64,000 nucleotides of DNA from assembly GCF_000948285.1 (NCBI RefSeq), contig NZ_JYBP01000003.1, positions 3,162,001-3,226,000 of the forward strand, given 5' to 3'. Numbering within the stretch: the stretch's first letter is position 1; each line of letters begins with the position of its first letter. Below are positions 44,758 through 52,799 of this stretch, in pieces. Made by a program: the position numbers and the translations under genes. Source of the DNA: Geobacillus kaustophilus (GTDB lineage: Bacteria > Bacillota > Bacilli > Bacillales > Anoxybacillaceae). The notes under the pieces were generated by a model. It had not been told where the DNA came from. It ran no database searches and was given only the letters and a program-made list of their open reading frames with translations.

Positions 44758-46083
44758 TTATTTTAACACCCCGTTAATCGCCTTTTCCATGTCCTCCCAC
44801 GCTTTGTCTGGGGTTTTCTCTCCTTTTACAACCGGATTCAACGCCTCTTTGCCGATCAGCTCTTGAATCTCAACCATTTTCGCGTTGTCCATCGGCGGTA
44901 TGGCGTTCGGAATGTTTTCCGCATACAGTTTCAGCTGCGGATTTTGTTCAAAATAGGAGACAAACGCCTCGTTCGTCGACAAGTCGTCCCGCGCCGGCGG
45001 CAAATTCGTTTCCTTCAGCCATTCCAAATCGTTTTGCGGGTCAGAATACACCCATTTGACAAAATCAAACGCGGCTTGTTGCTGCTCTTTCGTGGCCGAA
45101 GCGTAAATGACCAGCCCTTTTGTATCGGCGAACGTTTTCGCCTGCGACGGGTCCATGCCATCAGGCACAGGCGGCATCGACAAAACGTATTTCTCGTTAA
45201 ACTTCATTTCCGGAAACTTCTCGGCCCAATACGGGAACGCCCACGGCCCTAAATCGGACATCACGGATGTACCGCTTTCAAACGGGTCTTTCGTCTCTTT
45301 CATCAACACGAGCTTGTTTTTGCTTAAATCAGCGAAAAACTGGAGCGTCTTCACCCCTGCGTCACGATCCGCACTCAACTTGTTCCCATCGATGAAATGC
45401 ATCCCATTCGACGCCGCATTGTAAATCATAAAGAAGTCAAACCATCTCGCCCACCACGTCGGCTTGGCCAAGTCGGCTCTCGCCCATAGAAACTTGTTCG
45501 GATATTTTTCTTTCAGCTTTTTGCCGACTTCAATGACTTCGCTGTACGTCTTCGGCGGAGCGTTATATCCCAATTCTTTCAGAATATCGATTCGCCACCC
45601 AAACAGCATAGCGTTTGAGTAAATCGGCAGCACATATTGATGGCCATCGGCAAATTTCCATGTTGAAATCGTGCTCTTCATTTGCCGCTTGGCGATTACA
45701 TCATCAAACCCTTCAATTTGGTCGAGCGGCACAATCGCCCGGCTGTCCGCCAGCTGCGCGGCAAACCCGCGGGAGATGTTTTCCGAAATGACCGGCGCGT
45801 TTCCCGCCGCAATCGCCGACTGAATTCCCGCCTCCGAAGAAGGGCTTTCCGGCATCGGCGATACTTTGATTTTCACGTTTTGATGCTCTTCCATATAGCG
45901 GTCCGCCATCTTCTTCCAGAATGCTTGCTGCGTCGGGTTCGGCGCCGCCCAAAAATCAATTTGTACGGTCGATCCTCCCTTCTTCTGCCCTTGTTCCTTC
46001 TCCGTCTGTCCTTGACAACCTGTTCCAATCACCGCGGCAGCCATCAACAACGCAGCCAGCTTGAACCACTTGCGCTGGTTCAT
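44758..46083 (-). CDS. Extracellular sugar-binding lipoprotein (CUT1 type)
   Basis: 441 residues. Lipoprotein signal: MNQRKWFKLAALLMAAAVIG then TGC (Cys ~23). The mature part is a family 1 solute-binding protein (IDFWAAPNPTQQAFWKKMAD, then WWARWFDFFMIYNAASNGM near the middle). It is the first gene of the operon SBP-permease-permease-DUF1861-GH130. Regulation is expected from the divergent LacI protein: promoter, operator and a cre-like site lie upstream. Confidence 0.92.
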   Translation of the reverse strand: MNQRKWFKLAALLMAAAVIGTGCQGQTEKEQGQKKGGSTVQIDFWAAPNPTQQAFWKKMADRYMEEHQNVKIKVSPMPESPSSEAGIQSAIAAGNAPVISENISRGFAAQLADSRAIVPLDQIEGFDDVIAKRQMKSTISTWKFADGHQYVLPIYSNAMLFGWRIDILKELGYNAPPKTYSEVIEVGKKLKEKYPNKFLWARADLAKPTWWARWFDFFMIYNAASNGMHFIDGNKLSADRDAGVKTLQFFADLSKNKLVLMKETKDPFESGTSVMSDLGPWAFPYWAEKFPEMKFNEKYVLSMPPVPDGMDPSQAKTFADTKGLVIYASATKEQQQAAFDFVKWVYSDPQNDLEWLKETNLPPARDDLSTNEAFVSYFEQNPQLKLYAENIPNAIPPMDNAKMVEIQELIGKEALNPVVKGEKTPDKAWEDMEKAINGVLK

Positions 46084-46116
46084 CGTCCATTCCCCCCTTG
46101 TATGGATGAGCAGTCG

Positions 46117-46130
46117 ATAAAACGCTTACA
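46117..46130 (-). promoter_or_regulatory. cre-like site in the leader of the sugar operon
   Basis: Minus strand TGTAAGCGTTTTAT, 12 of 14 to the cre consensus, about 35-50 bp upstream of the binding-protein start codon. Confidence 0.4.
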
Positions 46131-46212
46131 TAAACAAACGCCTCAGAAAACCCTTCCCTTCTCATGACAAATCACTGAGACGGACAACTTTGTCAACTAA
46201 AATTAAATGTTT

Positions 46213-46226
46213 TTATCACGTTACAA
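46213..46226. promoter_or_regulatory. LacI-type operator of the sugar operon
   Basis: TTATCACGTTACAA, 12 of 14 identical to the perfect palindrome at 46329-46342; just downstream of the -10 of the minus-strand promoter. Confidence 0.6.
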
Positions 46227-46230
46227 TGAC

Positions 46231-46259
46231 ATTATTTCATGATTTTAATAAATAGTCAA
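46231..46259 (-). promoter_or_regulatory. Promoter of the sugar operon
   Basis: Minus strand TTGACT (46254-46259), 17-bp spacer, AATAAT (46231-46236). Confidence 0.6.
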
Positions 46260-46314
46260 CTTCTTTTTGCAGAAAAGACAAGAAAAATAATGAACGTTGA
46301 CACAAGGCATTAAC

Positions 46315-46343
46315 TTGACAATTAATATTTGTAACGTTACAAT
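46315..46343 (+). promoter_or_regulatory. Promoter of the divergent lacI-type gene
   Basis: TTGACA (46315-46320), 17-bp spacer, TACAAT (46338-46343). The operator TTGTAACGTTACAA overlaps the -10. Confidence 0.75.
46329..46342. promoter_or_regulatory. LacI-type operator, autoregulatory
   Basis: Perfect 14-bp palindrome TTGTAACGTTACAA inside the promoter of the regulator gene. Confidence 0.75.
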
Positions 46344-46382
46344 ACCGTTCCGTATATAATATATTTTTTTCCGGAGGTTTGC

Positions 46383-46415
46383 ATGTCTTTCATTTTCACA
46401 AGGAGGTATACTTGA
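46383..46415 (+). CDS. Possible 10-residue leader peptide ahead of the LacI regulator
   Basis: CCGGAGG precedes ATG; the peptide reads MSFIFTRRYT and stops inside a direct repeat. It lies in the 210-nt leader between the regulator promoter and its gene. Could be chance. Confidence 0.3.
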   Translation: MSFIFTRRYT

Positions 46416-46488
46416 ACTAAAGAAAGCAAGAAACCAAACGCCGCGAAAGCGGAAACAACCTTCAAGATTTCGATGTATACTTGAACTA
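46406..46488. repeat. Direct repeat in the regulator leader
   Basis: GTATACTTGAACTA occurs at 46406-46419 and 46475-46488, with similar AGAAA-rich sequence after each copy. Confidence 0.6.
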
Positions 46489-46554
46489 TGAGAAACGAGA
46501 AATCGCAATTGTCGCCCTTGTCGGCAAAAAATAGCGAACAAGTGGAGGTAGTGC

Positions 46555-47568
46555 ATGAAAAAACGCGTCACCATGCAAGACATCGCCGATCGATTGAACA
46601 TTTCCAAAAACTCGGTCTCTCAAGCGCTGCGCGGCAAAGAAGGGGTCAGTGAGGAAACGAGGGAACTTGTGAAGCGCGTGGCCAAAGAAATGGGGTATGA
46701 ATATCCCGCCTCCCGCGCGAAATCGCGCGGCAAACCGCCGAAACAAATCGCGCTCATCGCCTCCGACCGCACGTTTTCATTGAAATTTTTCGGCGAAATT
46801 TATTTAAGCATTGAACAGGAAGCACTGTCACGCGGCATGAAGCTGCACATCCAATCGGTGAACAAAGAGCAAAAAGAACAGCTTCTTTTGCCTTCGTTCA
46901 TCGAGGAAAAACAAGTCGACGGGGTGATCGTCCTTTCCCATATCAGCACCGAGTACATTCAACAAATCATCGCCACGGGCATCCCGACCGTCCTTGTCGA
47001 CCATCACCACCCGAACATTCCAGCCGATGCGGTGCTGACGAACAATCGGTTCGGAGCGTATGCCGCCGTCCAGCATCTTCTCGAGCTGAACCATACCGAC
47101 ATCGCGTTTGTCGGCGACATCAACTACTCGCCGAGCTATCAAGAACGGTATGAAGGGTACTTATTGGCGTTGAAAGACTATGGGGTGAAACCGAACGAGG
47201 AGTGGATGTTCCGCCACGCGCAAGAGGACGAGACCGCCATCGCGAGCTACATCCGCGGACTGAAACATCAGCCGACCGCCTGGTTTTGCGTCAACGACGG
47301 ACTTGGCTTTTTCGTCACCACCGCCCTGCAACAATACGGACTAAAAGTGCCCGATGACGTTTCCGTCTGCAGTTTTGACAACGGCCAGCTGTCGCAAATC
47401 GCGACGCCGAAAATCACGACTGTTGACATCGACCTGAAGCGCTACGGCAAACGAGCAGTGGAGCTTTTGCTCTGGCGTTGGGACAACCCGAATGAACCAT
47501 TTCAAGAAGTGTTATTGTCCACAAAACTAATCAAGCGGGAATCAACAGCAGCGAAACAGAAGCGCTAG
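46555..47568 (+). CDS. LacI-family transcriptional regulator of the oligosaccharide operon
   Basis: 337 residues. Helix-turn-helix start MKKRVTMQDIADRLNISKNS then VSQALRGKEGVSEETRELV; hinge region and PBP-type ligand domain follow (VDHHHPNIPADAVLTNNRFG, VPDDVSVCSFDNGQLSQI). It is divergent from the SBP operon and shares a ~470-bp region with two matching operators, so it most likely represses both the operon and itself until the sugar binds. AGTGGAGGTAG precedes the ATG. Confidence 0.9.
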   Translation: MKKRVTMQDIADRLNISKNSVSQALRGKEGVSEETRELVKRVAKEMGYEYPASRAKSRGKPPKQIALIASDRTFSLKFFGEIYLSIEQEALSRGMKLHIQSVNKEQKEQLLLPSFIEEKQVDGVIVLSHISTEYIQQIIATGIPTVLVDHHHPNIPADAVLTNNRFGAYAAVQHLLELNHTDIAFVGDINYSPSYQERYEGYLLALKDYGVKPNEEWMFRHAQEDETAIASYIRGLKHQPTAWFCVNDGLGFFVTTALQQYGLKVPDDVSVCSFDNGQLSQIATPKITTVDIDLKRYGKRAVELLLWRWDNPNEPFQEVLLSTKLIKRESTAAKQKR

Positions 47569-47593
47569 GGCGGGGCCGGCCTTTTGCCCCGCC
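47569..47593 (+). terminator. Terminator after the LacI regulator
   Basis: Stem GGCGGGG / CCCCGCC right after the stop codon. Confidence 0.7.
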
Positions 47594-47627
47594 TGTTTGC
47601 CCAAGACGTTCGGTGATTTATTTCCAT

Positions 47628-48480
47628 TCACTTGGAGTTGCCTTGTTTCATTTCCTCAATCTCTGTCACAGGCAATCCGGTCAGTTCGTGAATCGTTTGC
47701 GCATCAACCCCTTTCATCAACATCCGTTTCGCAATTTGCCGTTTTTCTTGTTTGGCTCCTTCTTCCCGCCCTTCGATTTTTCCCTTTTGCTCGTAAGAAA
47801 TGATGAATTCCAACACCTGTTCTTTTTCCTTCGCCTTCATTTGCTCCACCTCGTTTCGCAATTGTTGTTCTTCCTCATCGGACAATTTGACATACGTTTC
47901 AAAAAAGCCGATCAGCAGACGCTGCCTTGCCTTGTCTAGCTCGAGACGCACCAACATGCGCAAAAATTGCTTTTTCAGTTCCACTCGTTCATCTTCAGTA
48001 TAGCCCATTTTGCCAAGCAGCGCAGCCGCCACCGGATTGTCGGTGCGGAGAAACTGGCGCCAGTTTTGCTTGCGTAGCTCCACAGAGAAAAAGTGAAAGT
48101 CAAGCACATCACCAAACGGAAAAGAGAGCGTGAACGAGGAGGGTTCGTTGCGGATGGCATCATAGCTGAAAACAGCAATCGGAATGATCGGCGTGCGGTA
48201 TTTCTCAAACAAGCGGCTGAAGTAAAGAAACATTCGCTCCGGAGGACTGATTTTCCACGTGAACAATGATCACCCCATCTTCCCCTTTGAACTTCGTTTT
48301 CACCAGCAAGTCTACCCGATACTTCTCCCCAGCCGTTACGTCCGTAAACAACTCTTCGGACAAAAACGACAAACGGCTGAAATCGATATGCTCGTGCATA
48401 TCCGGGAAAAAGAGAAGCACAAATTCCTCAAAAAACGTCTGCAGCAGCTCCTTGAACAACCGGTCGTGATCGATCGCCAT
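47628..48480 (-). pseudogene. Rpn-family recombination-promoting nuclease, frameshifted
   Basis: N-terminal half MAIDHDRLFKELLQTFFEEF to the core VDLLVKTKFKGEDGVIIVHVEN (Asp...Glu of a PD-(D/E)xK core), then a one-base shift near 48245 and the second half SPPERMFLYFSRLFEKYRTP to the coiled C-terminus with KIEGREEGAKQEKRQIAKRM. Joined, it would be ~283 residues, normal for Rpn/YhgA-like proteins. The break lies between the nuclease core and the rest, so the gene is probably dead. Confidence 0.8.
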
Positions 48481-48659
48481 ACATTCACCTCACATGAATA
48501 GGTTTCGTATTTTCTTTTTCGACACCATCAGGCAAAATCCTGTCCATGGCACAAAAAATGGTCGTCTCGTTTCGAGAAGAGACAACCAAGACACCAGCTA
48601 CAAATGTGCAGTCTTCTCCGTTTCACCACTTGCACGCGCGACACCGAAGCAGAGCGACT

Positions 48660-49595
48660 TTACCACATCCCCGCCTTTCTTCCGCCCCCCACCGCCTTCG
48701 CCCGGCGGAAGCGGGCGCTCATGTCATCCATCCCCCCGCTGCCAAACATCACACCAACGACGATGAACAGAAATCCAGCCAGCTGCATCCATGAAATCGG
48801 CTCGCCAAGCAGCCAATGCGCCCCAAGAAGCGAAAAGAGCGGATTCAAATTAATGAACACCGCTGACTCGGCGGGGCCGAGGTGCTGCACAGCATGGTTG
48901 TAAAACATATGGCCAAGCGCCGTCGCCACGACCGCCGAAGCAAGGAAAATGAGCCAAAGTGGCGGCGTGCCCTCTTTCAAACTCGATAGGCCGCTCGGCT
49001 CGAGGACGAGGCTTAAGACAAACAGCCAAAGCGACCCGAAGACGAGCATCCACCCGGTCATCACCCGCGCCTCGACCGTCGCCTTTTTGATCATAATGAA
49101 GCTGATCCCTTGCGCCAAGACGGCTAAAAAGACATACACATCCCCGATGGACAAATGGCCGAGGCCGCCGTCGCCGTTTGCGACGACAAACACGACGCCA
49201 AAAAACCCGAGCGCGATGCCAAGCAAACGAAACAACGTCGGCCGCTGGCCCAAAAACACAATCGCCAACAGCGCCGTCACAAGCGGCACAAGCCCTAACA
49301 CAAGACCCGCATTCACCGCCGTTGTCTTCGTCAACCCAACGGCAAGGAAAAAGTGGTGGGCGACGACGCTAAACAAAGCGGCCAAGCCGATCTGTTTCGC
49401 CTCCTTCCAACCGACTTTTTGAAGCTTGCCGATCCCCCATAAAAACAAAAGCACGACCAACCCGGCCGTTAGAATGCGCAGCGCCGTCAACGCGACGGGC
49501 GAAAAATGCTCTACAAGAATTTTTAACGCCGTCACGTTCAATCCCCAAGCAACCATGATGGCGACCAGCAGCGCATAAATGGATGATTTCCGCAT
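48660..49595 (-). CDS. EamA/DMT-family transporter
   Basis: 311 residues with ten predicted membrane helices in two EamA repeats (first ~5-135, second ~150-290). Typical motifs: MVAWGLNVTALKILVEHFSP, then HHFFLAVGLTKTTAVNAGLV and the second-repeat GHMFYNHAVQHLGPAESAVF. Members export amino acids or other metabolites; the substrate is unknown. Confidence 0.9.
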   Translation of the reverse strand: MRKSSIYALLVAIMVAWGLNVTALKILVEHFSPVALTALRILTAGLVVLLFLWGIGKLQKVGWKEAKQIGLAALFSVVAHHFFLAVGLTKTTAVNAGLVLGLVPLVTALLAIVFLGQRPTLFRLLGIALGFFGVVFVVANGDGGLGHLSIGDVYVFLAVLAQGISFIMIKKATVEARVMTGWMLVFGSLWLFVLSLVLEPSGLSSLKEGTPPLWLIFLASAVVATALGHMFYNHAVQHLGPAESAVFINLNPLFSLLGAHWLLGEPISWMQLAGFLFIVVGVMFGSGGMDDMSARFRRAKAVGGGRKAGMW

Positions 49596-49836
49596 CGTTC
49601 TCTACCTCTCCTGCATACTCTGTTTTCAGCGGAACGCCAAAGGAAAAACGGAGCCGATTTACGCTCCGCTTAACTAGAGAAAAAGCACCCTGCAAGCAAA
49701 GATACTCGTTCTGCTTTCCCTCTCCTGCCATCTATTGTACTACATCACCGCCCATTTTTTGACGAAAATGCACGTTCTCTTCCCCATATTCCCGACCGTC
49801 TTGGCATATCATCGTACCAAGAGAGGAGAGAGGCTG

Positions 49837-50331
49837 ATGTTCCCACGCTACCGACAAAAGAAGATCGCCGCAAGGACAGCTGTTCTCGTTTTGGTCCTCG
49901 CCGCCGTTTGCGCCATCGTGCTGTCATTCGTTCTTTCGAGCGAACGCCGCGATGCAAGGCAAGTCGTCGAAACGTTTTACCACTACGAACAAGCAGGGGA
50001 TTTTGGCAGCTCGTGGGAGCTGTTTCACCCGCTGATGAAAAAGAAATTCCCAAAAGACGTCTACATCCAACGCCGCGCTCATGTCTTTATGCAAGATTTC
50101 GGCGCGAAAACGTTCGAATACCGCATCGATGACATCGAGTCGTTGCCTTCATGGTCGATGTCTGATAGAAGCAAGCCGCTCAAAAACGTCTACCGCGTCC
50201 GCGTCATCCAGACGTTCCATAGCGCCTTTGGCGTGTTCGAGATTCATCAAGATGTATTTGTCGCTAAGGAGAAAGGGGAATGGAAAATCCTGTTCCCTTA
50301 CAACTCAAAGCGGTCTGCTTTCTCACACTAG
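49837..50331 (+). CDS. Membrane-anchored protein of unknown function
   Basis: 164 residues from the ATG at 49837 (AGAGGAGAGAGG upstream). A basic N-terminus, one membrane helix (~14-32, AVLVLVLAAVCAIVLSFVL), then an extracellular domain with FYHYEQAGDFGSSWELFHPL that looks like an NTF2-like/DUF4878 fold. Its stop codon TAG is part of the left end (CTAG) of a repeat copy, so the last residues may have been altered by the repeat. Confidence 0.65.
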   Translation: MFPRYRQKKIAARTAVLVLVLAAVCAIVLSFVLSSERRDARQVVETFYHYEQAGDFGSSWELFHPLMKKKFPKDVYIQRRAHVFMQDFGAKTFEYRIDDIESLPSWSMSDRSKPLKNVYRVRVIQTFHSAFGVFEIHQDVFVAKEKGEWKILFPYNSKRSAFSH

Positions 50332-50431
50332 GAAGCTGGTGACGGCTGCTTCCCTCCAATCAGCCGTGCCCGACTGGAGGGAAGAACAAAGTTTTCCAGG
50401 CTTCTCAAGTTGAGAAACAACCTTGCGAAAC

Positions 50432-51680
50432 CACGAGTGTTGATTATCCAAAATTATACATACGCCTTCCATAAATTTGGGCATACTCAAACAAAGCAGC
50501 GGCCATCCCGGATTTCCAATCGAGAGGAAGCTGCCCAGAGAAAAAACGGCGAACGAACGAAATGAAGGAAAGAGAGACGTTCGTCTGTTTTTTGGTTTGA
50601 TCATACAGCCATCGCAGCAACACATACGCGATGAACGCCGCAAACAGTTGGTTGTATACCGCATTTTCCGTCGTGCCAAACAAGGTCGGGACATTCAGAT
50701 ATTGCTTCACCCAACGGAAAAAGACCTCAACAGTCCAACGTTGTTGGTACATGTCGGCAATGGTTTCCGCAGACGCATGGAAGAGGTTCGTCACGACCCG
50801 AATGTCGCGGCCATTCGCATCTCGAAAGATCACCACCCGGTGACGCTTGGTGGAGCGGCATTGTTTCGTCCCCAACTGGCACGTGAAGTCGGCTTGAACC
50901 GATGAGGATGTGCTGGAAAGGCGTTTCAAGCTTTTTTTCTGATGAAGTTCGATGTTGTCCTTCATCCGAATGACAAAGAGCTGATGCTGCTCCACAAATC
51001 GATCGAGGCGTTCGATTTTGAAATACGCCCGGTCTTCCACCAGCACTTGTTGAGCGTTCGTCAACTGTTCTCCCACCGGGCCATCATGACGCAGTCCGAT
51101 GGTTTCCACCACGTCTGCCGGCAACGAGGATTCCGGCGAATACGCGACGTGCAGCTTCACTCCGGCGCGTTCGCCGTGATACGGCGCCCATGGCAGGCGG
51201 TTTTTCCCGACCGTGACGGTCGTCGAATCCACCACCCGAAGCGGTTTGGGAAACCGAAGCGAACGGCGGGTTTGGCGGTTGCACTTGGAAATGATCAACG
51301 CCAACAAGCGTTTCATGATGTCATAGGGAACTTCTTTCGCTTTCTTGGATACAGTTGAATAATGGAATCGCGGCAATCCATACAGAGGCCCCACATCGGC
51401 TCCGTGGCGAAAGCTTTTCCATTGATGCATGGCGGCCAGCAGGAAGAAGTGAATCAACTCGCGCAACGCAAAGGTTCGAGACGAATCACGATACCCAACC
51501 GCTTCGGCAATCAGTTGAATCTCTTCATCCGAAACAAGTTTTTGCATCAAATTCGGGAGTGTGGTATGCTTGTTCATAGAGAGCACCTCCTGGGTTTGTT
51601 TGTGTCGCTACTCACATTCTACAGGAAAGGTGCTCTTTTTTCTATACCCTTTGGATTTTATTGGATAATCAACACGCCTG
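50432..51680 (-). mobile_element. Complete IS4-family insertion sequence
   Basis: 1249 bp with 18-bp ends CACGAGTGTTGATTATCC and, complemented, CAGGCGTGTTGATTATCC (2 mismatches) and a 9-bp target duplication TTGCGAAAC (50423-50431, 51681-51689; a tenth base C also matches). Confidence 0.88.
50444..51577 (-). CDS. IS4-family transposase
   Basis: 377 residues from the ATG at 51575-51577, which has AGGAGGTG 8 nt upstream; a GTG 9 nt earlier is inside that site. DDE core: RVVDSTTVTVGKNRLPWAPY (first Asp), VLVEDRAYFKIERLD (second) and the YREK box YQQRWTVEVFFRWVKQYL. Uninterrupted, so potentially active. Confidence 0.93.
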   Translation of the reverse strand: MNKHTTLPNLMQKLVSDEEIQLIAEAVGYRDSSRTFALRELIHFFLLAAMHQWKSFRHGADVGPLYGLPRFHYSTVSKKAKEVPYDIMKRLLALIISKCNRQTRRSLRFPKPLRVVDSTTVTVGKNRLPWAPYHGERAGVKLHVAYSPESSLPADVVETIGLRHDGPVGEQLTNAQQVLVEDRAYFKIERLDRFVEQHQLFVIRMKDNIELHQKKSLKRLSSTSSSVQADFTCQLGTKQCRSTKRHRVVIFRDANGRDIRVVTNLFHASAETIADMYQQRWTVEVFFRWVKQYLNVPTLFGTTENAVYNQLFAAFIAYVLLRWLYDQTKKQTNVSLSFISFVRRFFSGQLPLDWKSGMAAALFEYAQIYGRRMYNFG

Positions 51681-51730
51681 TTGCGAAACCGCATTTTTCT
51701 TACATCACCATCTCTCTTTCCCACGGCTCG

Positions 51731-51931
51731 TTACGGTTCTTTCCATTCCTCGATGATCTCCATCGTCCGGTCGATGCCTATGTTTAATATTAACATATTA
51801 ATCAAATTTTACCTTTCCTCTTTCGTAAAAAAGATATCGCCGTCAATGATCTCAAGCGGAACAGGCGAAAGCTCGGCGTACAGCTCATAATCCACCTTTT
51901 GCCCTTCGGGTTTGAGCACAAATTTTCTCAT
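51731..51931 (-). pseudogene. Small gene with a nonsense codon at position 41
   Basis: GGAGGTGAGC precedes the ATG at 51929-51931. Forty codons read MRKFVLKPEGQKVDYELYAE then LSPVPLEIIDGDIFFTKEER, then TAA, and the same frame continues NLINMLILNIGIDRTMEIIE to EWKEP and a second stop. The N-terminal YELYAELS...EIIDGDI recalls the start of Uma2 proteins, but 66 codons are too few for a nuclease. Either a 40-residue protein or an inactivated 66-residue one. Confidence 0.45.
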
Positions 51932-52082
51932 CCCTCTGCTCACCTCCTTCATCTGTTGAGTCCAAAAGAGAAGCGAACGGTTCTTCATTCAGGCTGGCAA
52001 CCTTGTCGGGATTTCCTCATACACTAATGTATCATGCACAGAAGCCAATTTCTCTGTCCAGCGAAAAAAGGAGCGACATGGG

Positions 52083-52580
52083 ATGTACAAACATATCGTC
52101 AAACGCGGGGAAACGATCGCCTCCATCGCCCGTGACTACCGAACGTCAGTCGAGGCATTGCTTCGCGCCAATGGCTTCACCGCCGCATCCGTCATCTTCC
52201 CCGGGCAGGAGATCGTCATCCCCCACCTTCCGCCGAAAGGATCGATTCCCTACACGATCCATATTTCCATCAGCCGCCGGCAATTGACATTGAAATATAA
52301 AGGGCGAACGATCCGCACGTATCCGATCGGCGTCGGCAAAATGGTCACCGCCACACCCGTCGGCGATTTTGTCATCGTCAACCGCCAGCCGAACCCCGGT
52401 GGGCCGTTTGGCGCGATGTGGCTAAGCTTGTCCAAACTCCATTACGGCATTCACGGCACGAACGACCCGTCCTCGATCGGCAAATACGTATCAAAAGGAT
52501 GCATCCGCATGCACAACAAAGACGTGCTCGAACTCGCTTCGATCGTCCCGAATGGAACGGAAGTGTTCATTCGGCCGTGA
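52083..52580 (+). CDS. L,D-transpeptidase with LysM domain
   Basis: 165 residues. LysM at ~3-47 ([20 protein letters not shown]), then a YkuD domain with [20 protein letters not shown]: the catalytic His-Gly-x-N and Ser-x-Gly-Cys motifs are intact, Cys near 141. It cross-links or modifies peptidoglycan peptides. As in B. subtilis YkuD there is no cleavable signal peptide. AAAAGGAGCG precedes the ATG. It stands alone. Confidence 0.93.
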   Translation: MYKHIVKRGETIASIARDYRTSVEALLRANGFTAASVIFPGQEIVIPHLPPKGSIPYTIHISISRRQLTLKYKGRTIRTYPIGVGKMVTATPVGDFVIVNRQPNPGGPFGAMWLSLSKLHYGIHGTNDPSSIGKYVSKGCIRMHNKDVLELASIVPNGTEVFIRP

Positions 52581-52742
52581 GGGCAAAACCAATGGTAATT
52601 CGCCATGACAGTCTGTTTTACCGGACATCCACTGACGAGAAACCGTTTTGTCTGCTGAGGAGTACTTTTTGAACAGTCTTGGATTTTAAGGGAGGCGGCC
52701 GTTCATCCGGAATGGACAACACTATTCCGTTCAAGGTGGAAG

Positions 52743-52771
52743 ATGACAACCAATCGAACAAGCGGTATAAT
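52743..52771 (+). promoter_or_regulatory. Promoter of the Rpn-like gene
   Basis: ATGACA (52743-52748), 17-bp spacer, TATAAT (52766-52771). Confidence 0.65.
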
Positions 52772-52799
52772 AGAGACAAAAATGAATGGAGTTGAGACA

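Larger units (their letters stand above)
50328..51718 (-). repeat. 140-bp repeat family, copy E, interrupted by an IS4 element
   Basis: Left part 50328-50431 starts CTAGGAAGCTGGTGA and contains CTTCTCAAGTTGAGAAAC with CCTTGCGAAAC; right part 51690-51718 contains TCACCATCTCTCT. Removing the IS and one target copy leaves about 133 bp. Confidence 0.6.
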
